Source: Trichaptum fuscoviolaceum
Lineage: Eukaryota > Basidiomycota > Agaricomycetes > Hymenochaetales > Trichaptaceae
DNA: 64,000 nt
Assembly (NCBI GenBank): GCA_910574455.1
Contig: CAJSYZ010000010.1
Span: forward strand, 1,888,770-1,952,769
Direction: 5' to 3'
Shown: positions 10,129 through 19,982 of the stretch, piece after piece
Position numbering within the stretch: position 1 is the stretch's first letter
How the letters are laid out: every line of letters begins with the position of its first letter
The notes under the pieces: generated by a model
Database searches by the model: none
What the model saw: the letters and a program-made list of their open reading frames with translations, nothing else
What the model was told of the DNA's origin: nothing
Translations under genes and position numbers: made by a program

Positions 10129-11829
10129 ATGCCACACATCAAACTAACAAAAGAGATTCTGCTCAATATTCTCTACAACTGCGATGTTCTGGACATCTTG
10201 AACGTCGAGAAGGTCAGCATTCTTTGACGATTTTTTCATATTAAACTGACTATATGCGTCTACGTTCAACAGTCTCGTCCCTCTCTATTTCGTGACCTCA
10301 TCAATACCAAGGAGCACTGGCTCAGACAACTACGTCAGCTCGACCAATTGCATGCACCTAACTTGCCGCTCCACGTAGATCCACGATCTCTCTCGAGCGA
10401 TCAACTACGCGAAATGGTCATCAAAGCTGTTCAGACATACGAAAACTGTCATAGCGATCCGTTTGGCCGAGGTGCAATCACAATTTCCCTCAACCTATCA
10501 AACCCAGGACCCGATCCCAAATGTCCAGAACTTGACGGCACTCTCCAACCTCCGTTTATGAGTCTAGGGCATAAATTAGTTCCGGGGGGAAAATATCTCT
10601 TTGTCCACTGGTCTCACGGATACATCGAAATGATTGACATTGAAAATCAAAGTGCTGTCTGGACATATGCAGCGACTTGCACAGCCGAAACGAGCCATTG
10701 TATCAACTCGTGGGTGAATAATTACGACGTTGAATTTCGGAAGGACGGATCAATCGCTGTTGTTGTCTGTGTACAGCAGGAGGAGTGCGGTCTTCGTAAA
10801 CAAACGTATGGATTTGCAATTCCATCCTCTACTCAGTCAAACTTATTATGTGATCGTAGATTGGTCGAAGTTTTTATGCTCGACCTCGAGCCTTTGAAAT
10901 CGCGTAGGCTATTTACTAGGACCATTGAAGATACAAAATACACGAATATTTTGGCCACGGTAATAGCAATAGGAGGAGACTTCGTCGCACTTCTTTGCAA
11001 AAAAAATATTCTCGCACTTCCTTCAATGTTACTGATCAACTATGTCTCTGATGAAATTGTGTTCTCTGAGACCTCGGAAGTGAGTAGCCATAGTGAATAT
11101 TCTACAAATCGAGCTGAAGTACATATATCCAAGCCCGGAAAACGACTGGATTTTGGCATCTCGATCTTCAAGGAGCATCTTTTCTACGGAGTCACGTCAG
11201 GCGGACCAGCAAATTCTCTGGCCTCCTTTATCAAGGTTCTCAACTTACGCCAGTTGTTTACCTCCGGTGAAATGGAATCCATGGATGTCAAGCTTGAGGT
11301 ACCCATCGGAATCAAGATAGATCGTCTTTCCCCTCCTTCGCTATGTGCTTTCCATTGGAAAGAAGAGCATGAAAGGCATGACCAGATCATGGTGCAGTTC
11401 TCCGTTGGCAACCGCAATGGACAGATATACAAACCAGTCACAAACTACTATATCTTCTCGCCAGAGAATGTGAAGAAAGGATTACCCGTTCTTGACCTTA
11501 TCTCGAGCACGGGTCTTGTCTTATCAAATCTTGGCAACTGGTATACAAGACTAGACATTAGCCTTTATCGACCAACCTTATCCGGGTACTCATTGTACTA
11601 GACTTGTTTGCAAAACCCGAACATCACCTTTCGAGAGGCAACAGGACTATTCATCTCAACCCTTGATGACAGATCTGACCATGGACATTGCGAAACTTCT
11701 TTTCCCCTTCCAAATCTCATTGGCTTTCTTTTCGGTTGTTCTGAAATTTATCTGGATTATCTTAGCAATGCAATAATCCTTCAAGATCCTTCTTCCAACA
11801 CAAATCTTGAAATCGTCTACCCTGCTTAA
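10129..11829 (+). pseudogene. F-box-like family gene, copy D, with in-frame stop
   Basis: Exons by family comparison are 10129-10212, 10273-10805, 10860-11079 and 11134-11829. Exon 1 encodes MPHIKLTKEILLNIL...LNVEK, exon 2 SRPSLFRDLINTKEHWLRQL and LDQLHAPNLPLHVD, exon 3 VEVFMLDLEPL and exon 4 LCAFHWKEEHE. At 11599-11601 a TAG interrupts exon 4. The same frame then continues for 76 codons to the family ending (DYLSNAIILQ...LEIVYPA) and stops at 11829. I tried nearby GT-AG pairs and found none that removes the stop and keeps frame. Introns 2 and 3 are each exactly 54 nt with no stop, so the unspliced frame is also open. It is either a recent pseudogene or a protein lacking the last 76 residues; a base-call error is possible. 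Confidence 0.75.
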
Positions 11830-13232
11830 TCACTCAATGCATCTCATTCTCCAAATGCTCGCATGGCTGTATCTGAAGCTCTCCGTCGCCCCCCCCCCCC
11901 TCCCCCCGGGCAAACAATAAAATAAGTTTGGAAAGGAAATGACATCCCTTCGAATATAGGCCTTCAACATACGTAAACTCTTACCAAGAAAAATGGAATA
12001 CCAGAAACGCAGAACTCGACACAAGAGAAGCCAAAGACCTGTAGTGAATCTCGAACAAATACGTCCGTGTCCCTCCTTTCTTAGCATGCTTAGCGCTAAC
12101 ATAGTCATCGGCAATACCCTCTCAACTTAGTAGCTCATATTGTGTTGGTGGACAATCTCTGCAGAACACCCGTACAATGTTGTCTTTCTCTCCTAAAAAT
12201 GCTTGTGAGTAACTCTACTATAATCAAAGTTATCAAACCCAATCACTGCTAAATGGCAACAGATCTCTTGGCACAGAAGAACAAAAGTAATATTCGATAA
12301 ATGAATTCTAGTTCCCTTTTCTCAATGTTATCGGATGTGTAGTTGTAAGAACTATAAAAGATGCCGAGACTGGAAGCAATTGTTGGTGGAGGGGCAAAGC
12401 TGAGGAAGGGGGCGAATCGGGCGATGGCCCGAAGAACGTACGCAACCAGGACAATAATGACTCGGAACTTCGGAAGACACCTTATGTTGAACTGTGTACA
12501 CATTGTTAAACAATGAATGGATAAAGGTCATTAGCAGAGCTTGTCAACAGATGATCTAATGCCCTTTGCGGTTCCTTGTAAAGGGAAGGTATTACCTTCA
12601 CTCGAACGCAGGTGTCTTTTTATGTTATCAGCTTCAGCATTGTAAGCTGCCTTAAACTTCAAGTATGATCTCGAAGCTACCCTCCTTCTTTGCATGCTAT
12701 GCAATCTTTTATGTCAGAATTGTTGAAAGCAGATTCTCTGTTTTTTAGGCTGTTGAAGTTTCTGGAAACAGTGCATTTTTGCCATTTGGAAACTCTTTCA
12801 AACAAAGCACTGACATGACATAGTACACTTGCTTTGCACTTGATATTTCGAGACAAACTGCAGTTCATTAAGTGTAAGAAGATACTGTACATGAGCTATG
12901 AAATAGCAAAGAATCGAGGGCTCGGGAAATGTACATATACAAGAATCGCTAAGGAGTATCAGAGAACAAAGTCAGCAGCAATTTCCTGGTCCACGCCATT
13001 AATATCAAATGTCAACCGGCGTACTTGTAACTAAATGTTTCGTGTACAACAGATGTTTGATGGTGTAAAGGATGAAGACGTGGGTAAAGTTTGTTGACAC
13101 GGGTCTTCAACTTGGCCTGACTGAGTGGTTCCCTGTAGTAAAGGAAATGTACGTAAGACAGACTACCCACGGTGACGATGGCAAAGCTCTAGGTTTTTTG
13201 TTCATGACGGTTCGTCCATCATCACCACCACT
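11830..13232. other. Intergenic, no gene recognised
   Basis: About 1.4 kb with only short ORFs and no family resemblance. It contains a C-rich homopolymer (roughly 11889-11908) and AT-rich sequence. I see nothing else. Confidence 0.5.
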
Positions 13233-14987
13233 ATGAGGCTGCTATTTGGACTACCAGAAGATATTTTGATACACATCATCTCACTTCTCGAAGTTCAGGA
13301 AATTCTCAAACTCGAACAGGTCAATCTTCCCCTGAATCATGTACATCGTCGAGGCTGACCTTCACTATCCTCATATTGATGCAGCTATGTTGCACATCTC
13401 GAGATCTTATATCCAACCAACAAGTCTGGCTGGCCCAGATTCGACGACTAGATCAAGCACACGCACCCAATTTACGCCCGTATGTCGATGCTCGTACGCT
13501 TAAGAGCGATGAACTTCGGTCGTTGGTTGTCAAAGCTGTGCAGGGGTACGAGAATTGGCGAAACGGTACTTTCGGTGAAGATAAAATCGTATGCGTTGAG
13601 TTAAATGACCCACCTACTATCGGCTCCTCGGAAAGATCGGAAGAAAAGCCGTGGTTCTGCTCATATTTCTATTACAACGAGCCCACCTACAGCATACGCG
13701 CGCCCATGATCAAGTTAGTCCCGGGAGGACGGCATCTCTTTGTTTTATGGTCCAATGGTTTCCTTCAGATGGTTGACACGGAAACGCAAAAGGCCACCTG
13801 GACATACCCTGAATCACGAGCAGTGGGAGAACTGCTCATGCCTGTTGAGGCCTTCGATGTTGACTTTCAGAGGTACAACTCTGCCACTGTTGTCATCTCT
13901 CGCCTCAGCAAACAAGATGTTCAAGTTCAATCAAGGGGCATGTAAGAATCCCCCTTCCTTTTCTTCTACAGCAGGTCTCTCGTCTTATGCGTAATTTACA
14001 GGCTAACGGAGGTATTCCATATCAAGATACAAACACAGCCGGACATAAACAGACTATACTCAAGAAGAATAGAAAATCTCTCCCATCTGACCGAGCTGGT
14101 TGATACTGTCATACGAGGAGACTTTATAGCAGTCTCATTATTTTACATCGTTCAATTATCCACCATGCTTATTATAACTGACTTTGTGTCGGATCAAGCT
14201 GTCTTTGCGAGGATACCTGCGGTGAGCTACTGCGAACGACTATACAAACTTTCAAATCGTAAACTAACCTTTCAAGAGCTATGACACCCCTTTGTCTACA
14301 ATTATTCTGGACCATCTCTTCCTCTCTTCCTCTACTTCTGACAATACAGAGGTGCCTTTATTGAGAGTCCTGGACATCCGGCACTTATTCGGTACCTTAC
14401 GAGAGGAGTGTAGATCATCGTCTGCAACTACGACAATTGACGTGGATGCGCTCGGATTTACATACATTCACTTCGAATTGCCTGCGGATTACGTGACCGA
14501 CGGGCGCATCGCATCTCCTTCGCTATGCTCTTTTCACTGGAAAGAAGAGCGAGAGAGGTTTCATCAGATCACTGTAGCGGTCTATGCGGGATATAGGGGT
14601 TACTATCGCGGTGGACCATATTTTTTTCGCTTCGCCTTCACACCACGTAAATCCGACACCGAAGCACCAGTTTTGCGCCTACTACCATGTACCAATGTTC
14701 GACCTCCCATCGACGAAGAACACTTGTTTTATCTCAAGCAGGTCACGTTGTCTGGTCGCTTGTTGCTTCATTCGCAACAACTGCCGCACAGAATGCAGCA
14801 GCCTATAAAAGATCTCGTTCTGGCAACGATAGATGACGACAATGTCGCCCAGCGTCAGCCGTTCGTGTCTGCGCCCAATTGGTTGTCTAGGCGTAGTTCG
14901 CTCATGTACGACCTAGATCACTTGAGCGGTGCAATCATTTATACAGACGAAAATGAGCGGTGGATCAAGATAGCTTATCCTGCATAA
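13233..14987 (+). CDS. F-box-like family protein, copy E
   Basis: Exons 13233-13319, 13385-13941, 14002-14221 and 14277-14987 encode 524 residues in phase (introns 65, 60 and 55 nt). The F-box spans the exon 1-2 junction (LPEDILIHIISLLEVQEILKLEQ then LCCTSRDLISNQQVW). The family blocks follow in order: LDQAHAPNLRPYVD, VKAVQGYENW, KLVPGGRHLFVLW, LTEVFHIKI, LRVLDIRHLF, LCSFHWKEERERFHQI, FAFTPRKSD and RWIKIAYPA. It is the closest relative of copy F and shares flanking sequence with it, including a remnant of the neighbouring receptor gene, so the two arose from one segmental duplication. The predicted role is an SCF adaptor; the substrate is unknown. Confidence 0.85.
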
Positions 14988-15129
14988 ACTTGGTTCATGC
15001 ACTAGCGTTTATACAGATTATGATATAGAGGTTTATAATTAATAGGTATGATAGTAGTCTCAGCACTGCAGCTCAAACAATCTGTATTTACAATCTGTAC
15101 TTCTTATAAGCCTGACTCATTCAGGTATG

Positions 15130-15420
15130 AACGTTAATGTGAACGTGAATCACGCCACGGAGGTTCATCTGGTATCAAGTGAACACGAAATCAACTAGTT
15201 GAAAGTTTGGACCTCATCCCATACCCCCGGATCGCATTCCGGCAATTCGGCTTTCCTTCATTCAATAACCAATGGTTCCCGACTTATGACTATAGTCCTT
15301 CGGGCAACGTCAATGTCAGGTCGGACTGAGGCACCTGAGCCTTCGTGAATCGTGATTTAATCCTTGAGTCAAACATTATGATGAACAGACCGTGCCTCGT
15401 GATACCATGCGTTCGAGTGA
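15130..15420 (-). pseudogene. Decayed 3' end of the 7TM receptor-like gene
   Basis: Read on the minus strand, this stretch resembles the cytoplasmic tail of the intact receptor gene at 18404-19982. It gives TRHGLFIIMFDS and KAQVPQSDLTLT where the intact gene has TRHGLLMFEDS and KAQAPPSRLSVT. On the plus strand long similar runs are visible, such as GAACAGACCGTG and ACTATAGTC against ACGATAGTC. The frame is broken by stops and small indels, and no upstream exons are recognisable. Its position after copy E matches that of the intact gene after copy F. Boundaries are approximate. Confidence 0.65.
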
Positions 15421-15522
15421 GAGATTATAACCAGGTTTACTCATTTAAAGTAAATAGTCTACTTTTCTTTGACTTCTTAGTGGCACCAAATAGTAAAGCT
15501 TGCCGTTTCACGATACACAGTA

Positions 15523-16382
15523 GATAATGGGCCGAGCTTCGCCGGCAGATCCGGGTCATTGAGTTTGAAAAGAGGTAAAAAGGCAAAAGCAATACAGTTT
15601 ACATAAGAAAGAAAAAACGGTGGAACCCCGGTGAAAACTGACAAGTCGAATTTAGGGGATACAGTGCCCTTTACTCCAGGACCCCCGGCAATCCCAATAT
15701 AGGCCTTCCCGGAAATGGAGGTGTAGTATCCGGACAAAAAACTTCAAATGAGGACTCTCATATCCGGATCTGAGCAGGCCTAAGGCTTTTCGGCACAATT
15801 TTAGCCGGTCTGCCGGGCAGGCCTTCGGCGGAAGTTTTTCTATCCGGACTCTGTACCAGGCCTTAGATCCGGGTGCGGCTATCCATATTTGGTAATAAAA
15901 TTCCGGCAATCAAATGTGATCTTGTGCCGGGCTGTTGCCGAAGTCTGCCGGCTACCAAATTTGGGCCGGTAATATAAATTTTCAGGACTGGTACCCGGTC
16001 TTTCAGAAAAAAATCGGTCCCAATTTATGGCAATGTTAGCCGAATTTGCGGCAGGCCTTAGCACTTTTTGGGACAATTTATCTGGACAAATTACCGAGCA
16101 TTTTTCAAAATTTGGCTCCTCTTATCCGGATTGTACTGAGCCTAGGGCTCAAATTTTCAGAAAATCTATCCGGACAAGGCGCAGGCATCTGTAGGGATTG
16201 CCGGGGGTCCTTTTACTCCCAGTGGGGAGTAAGGGAACTACTAGAAGGTTCCGGGAGTAAGGTCAGTTTTCACCGGGGTTTCTCCGCTTTGTTCTTTCTT
16301 ATGTAAACTGTACCGCTTTGCCTTTTTACCGCTTTTTCAAACTCAATGACCCGGATCTGCCGGCGAAGCTCGGCCCGTTATC
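15523..16382. mobile_element. Non-autonomous DNA transposon with ~120-bp inverted repeats
   Basis: The first about 120 bases (15523-15642) are repeated in inverted orientation with few changes at 16262-16382. Both ends read GATAA(T/C)GGGCCGAG inward and continue through CTTCGCCGGCAGATCCGG and GGTAAAAAGGC to CCCCGGTGAAAACTGAC. A TA dinucleotide flanks each end (15521-15522, 16383-16384), consistent with a TA target duplication. Further in, a second inverted pair (GGACCCCCGGCAATCC) and several TATCCGGA motifs in both orientations are present. No transposase frame exists in the 860 bp. The class is uncertain; the TA target suggests a Tc1/mariner-like or related family. Confidence 0.8.
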
Positions 16383-16391
16383 TAGTACTAG

Positions 16392-16399
16392 TATAAATA
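16392..16399 (+). promoter_or_regulatory. TATA-like box upstream of copy F
   Basis: TATAAATA lies about 40 nt before the copy F start codon and only eight bases beyond the end of the transposon. The short distance would give a very short leader, so the box may or may not be the working core promoter. Confidence 0.35.
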
Positions 16400-16439
16400 T
16401 AGCCTGAGTAAGTGAAAAATTTCAACCTTGCTACCACCT

Positions 16440-18179
16440 ATGATATTCTCAGAGTTGCCAGAAGACGTACTGATACATATCATTGTTCTCTCTGGAGTGA
16501 AAGAGATACTCAAGCTTGAGCAGGTAAATATTATCCTTAGCTGAAATGTCTCATCCTGACCTTCACTGCCGCATAGACATGTCGTGACCTTCGAGAACTC
16601 ATACTATCGTCTCACCATGTTTGGCTGGCCCAACTTCGACGACTTGATCAAGCACATGCACCCAATTTACCCCCGTATGTCGATCCCCGTACGCTCAAGA
16701 GCAATGAGCTTCGGACGTTGGTTGTCAAAGCTGTGCAGGGTTTCGAGAATTGGCGGAACGGTACTTTCGATGAAGACAAGATTGTATGCGTTGAGATGAA
16801 TGACCCGCCTACTATCGACCCAGCTAGACATCTGCCACTGTTTGACATCCGTGAATACTCCGCCGAGTACTTTGAGAGCGCAGTCGCGCCCATGATCAAG
16901 TTAGTCCCGGGAGGTCGTCATCTCTTTGTCCTGTGGAACAATGGCTTCGTTCAGTTGGTCGACACGCAGACGCAAAAGGCTATCTGGACATATCCTGATC
17001 CGCATTCAACCGGCGACCTGGCTATGCCTGTTGAGGGTTATAATGTTGACTTTGGAAGCGACGGTTCCGCCACTGTTGTCATCTCTCGCCTAAGCGTACA
17101 ACGTTCTCACGAACAAAGGCGCATGTAAGAGTTTCACTTCCTTTTCTTCCGCCCGGGTCTCTCATATTATGTATAATTTGCAGGATAACGGAGGTATTCC
17201 GTATCAATATACAGTCACAGCTGGAGATAAGCAGACTATACTCAAGAAGAACAGAGAATATCTATAATGAGAACGTGCTGGATGATATTGTCATACAGGG
17301 AGACTTCATAGCAGTCTCATTAGGTCACAGACGCCTTCCTAGTCTATCACCCACGCTTCTAATAACTGACTTTGTGTCAGATGAAGCTGTCTTTGCGAGT
17401 ATGCCTATGGTAAGTTGTTATGAAAAACTACATCAAACTTTCATATGCTAAACAAGACTTTCAAGGGCTGTGAGATTCCTTCGATAACGATTGTTCTGGA
17501 CCATCTCTTCCTCTCTTACAAGTCGAACAACCTTCCAAAGAGACCTTTATTGAGAGTCCTGGACATTCGACACTTATTCGCTACCTTACGAGAAGAACAC
17601 AGATCATCGTCTGCAACTGCGACAATTGACCTGGGCGTGTTCGGATTTACAGACGCCCACTTTGAATTGCCTGCGGGGTTCGTGACCAATGGGTGCATCG
17701 CACCTCCTTCGCTATGCTCTTTTCACTGGAAAGAAGAACGAGAGAGGTTTCATCAGATCACTGTGGCAATCTATGCAGAAGATGAAGGGTATTCTGATCA
17801 CAGTGGACCATACTTCTTCCGCTTTGCCTTCACACCACGTAAATCCGACATCGAAGCACCGGTCTTGCACCTACTACCATGTGCCAATATTCGACCCCCC
17901 ATCAACGAACAATACTTGTTTTATCGCAAGCGGACCACGCTCTCTGGTCGCCTATTGATCAACTCGAAACAACTGCCGTTCGGAATGCACCGACTCATGA
18001 AAGGTCTCCTTCTAGCTACGTCAGACGGTGACAATGTCGCTCAGCGTCAGCCGTTTGCGTCTGTTCCCGATTGGCTATTCGAGCAACGCCCGTTCACATA
18101 CGACCTGGATTACCTGAGCGGCGCAATCATTCATACAAACACAGACGAACGGTGGATCAAAATAGTTTATCCCGCGTAA
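16440..18179 (+). CDS. F-box-like family protein, copy F
   Basis: Exons 16440-16523, 16577-17124, 17184-17409 and 17466-18179 encode 523 residues in phase (introns 53, 59 and 56 nt). Exon 1 starts the F-box (MIFSELPEDVLIHIIVL...ILKLEQ). Exon 2 continues with TCRDLRELILSSHHVWLAQL, then LDQAHAPNLPPYVD and KLVPGGRHLFVLW. Exon 3 carries ITEVFRINI-type sequence. Exon 4 has LRVLDIRHLF, LCSFHWKEERERFHQI, FAFTPRKSD and the RWIKIVYPA ending. It is clearly the sister of copy E by protein, introns and 3' flank. The transposon at 15523-16382 ends 56 nt before the start codon, so its promoter was displaced or replaced. SCF adaptor role inferred from the F-box only. Confidence 0.85.
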
Positions 18180-18403
18180 TCTTAGTTCATGCAATGGCTT
18201 TTAAACAAGTAATGGTACAGAAGTGTATAATTCACTAGGTTTCAGATAGTATGGTAGCTCCGTCAATCTGTATCTAAACGAGTATTTGCAAAAATGTTTT
18301 TCTTACAAGCCTGGCCATCCTCCCCGGGAATTACTGCGCGTCCAGGATAGCTAATGTGGACGTATATCATGCCACATTCTTCTCGAATGCAGTCGAGTCG
18401 AAG

Positions 18404-19982
18404 TCAGACATCCTGGTCGGTTTTCACCTGGTCCCAAACCTCCAGATCGCGATCTGGCAATCCGGTTTTGCTCACTCGACGATCGATATCCCGGGTTACG
18501 ACGATAGTCTTTGTCACGGACAACCTCGACGGAGGCGCCTGGGCTTTCGACGTTGAGTCCTCGAACATGAGCAGACCGTGTCTCGTGGAGAGCAGAAGGA
18601 TGACGTTCACTAGACCAAATGAATCGTGAAGGAAGACCGTGAAGAACGTTGCAGCATCTGGAATGGTATGTCCCGTAAATGTGGCCCAGCGAACAATGCT
18701 GACCGGTAATACGACGATTGTGTAGGCAACTGGGTAACTGTGAGATCATTAGATGCTGATTCACAAAATCGCAGGAAGGGAGGATTTCTTTGTACAAGAA
18801 AAAACAGAAAAGGACGCAGACGTACGCTAAAAGTGCGAGCGAGGCCGCGGCGGGTTTTTGCAGCTTTACTAACAGCTTCGGTTGCCTAGTAAAGCCGCCC
18901 TTCTCGTCCAATTGCATCGAATCCCTTTTCCAATTGCCTACTTTCAGATAACCTAACCTCCGTAGGTAAATCGGAATGTAGACCATGAACGACACAATAA
19001 TGGTAAGCCAAAGCCAGACATATTCTCCGCCAATCTTATCACCCAATAAACTCTGCTGCCCACCAACCCAGCACCAGTACTGCACATAGTCGCCCAAGTC
19101 AGCATCGTTCCCGCTGCAGAAAGCATGGTAGCGAGACTTACGGTGTCAGGCGTGAAATAGTTGTGGGTCGTTGTGGCTGAGATTATGACAAACAGGATGA
19201 CGAACAGCCAGGACAGGGTGATGACGCAGAATGCAGCCGTCATGTTATGCTGTCCTTTGAAGAACCACACCACCACGAAGGTGTGCAACGCGATTGCCTG
19301 AATTATGAATGTGATGTTTCAGAAGAGCATTCGTTGTCTAATATATTTCAATCTCACGCACCATCGTCGCGAATGCTACGGCTGTTTCACCCGTTTGCTG
19401 GATGGCACCTTTTGATGGAAAGGTAAGCGGCTGGATTATGAATTAACAAAACTTAAGGGGCCGCAGCATACCTTGCGCTCTGCAGTAACTCCCCACTTTC
19501 ACTACACCGTCGTGCACCCATCGCACATCCATGAACGTGCCCACGGCCTGCAACGCATCTGCACAGCATAAGGAAATCTAAGATGTGTCAGTCTTCAATA
19601 GATTCACTACCTTGCAATCTTGTACGTACGACATATGCGTCCGGAGGTCTTTGTATTAGTGTCCATTTGCGACCCGGATACCGCCGGCGATAGCGGACAA
19701 CGTTGCGCTGCGCACATCAGAGTAAATAGTCAGCAGCCAGGGAAACGGCAGGTGCACGTACCACAACCAGCCCAGCAAGGACTACCAGGGCCAAAAAAGA
19801 CATGAATCCCGCACATGAGACTATCTGCATTCTTGCTCATCAGTCCGGTAGACCATGTCCACCAACATGGGCAAACTTACGGTGAGTCCTACTCGTTGTA
19901 AATGTGTGAGGCAGACGGCTTCTATGACCTCTTCTCCCGATATCTCAGAGATAGAGGTCGTACAGTTCTGAGAAGCAACCAT
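18404..19982 (-). CDS. Seven-transmembrane GPCR-like protein
   Basis: Eight exons on the minus strand (19982-19881, 19824-19762, 19707-19630, 19577-19472, 19408-19362, 19297-19142, 19079-18826, 18737-18404) join in phase to 379 residues. A short N-terminal segment with an N-glycosylation site (NCT) precedes TM1 (IVSCAGFMSFLALVVLAGLV). TM2 contains DAYVISLCCADALQAVG, and the WVHDG...YCRAQG loop holds the conserved extracellular cysteine before TM3. TM4 to TM7 follow (FCVITLSWLFVILFVI; VWLWLTIIVSFMVYI; YPVAYTIVVLPVSIV; FFTVFLHDSFGLVNVILLL). A polar cytoplasmic tail of about 60 residues ends the protein. This layout fits the fungal receptor-like class related to cAMP/glucose receptors; ligand and G-protein coupling are unknown. 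A decayed copy of its last exon lies at about 15130-15420. Confidence 0.75.
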
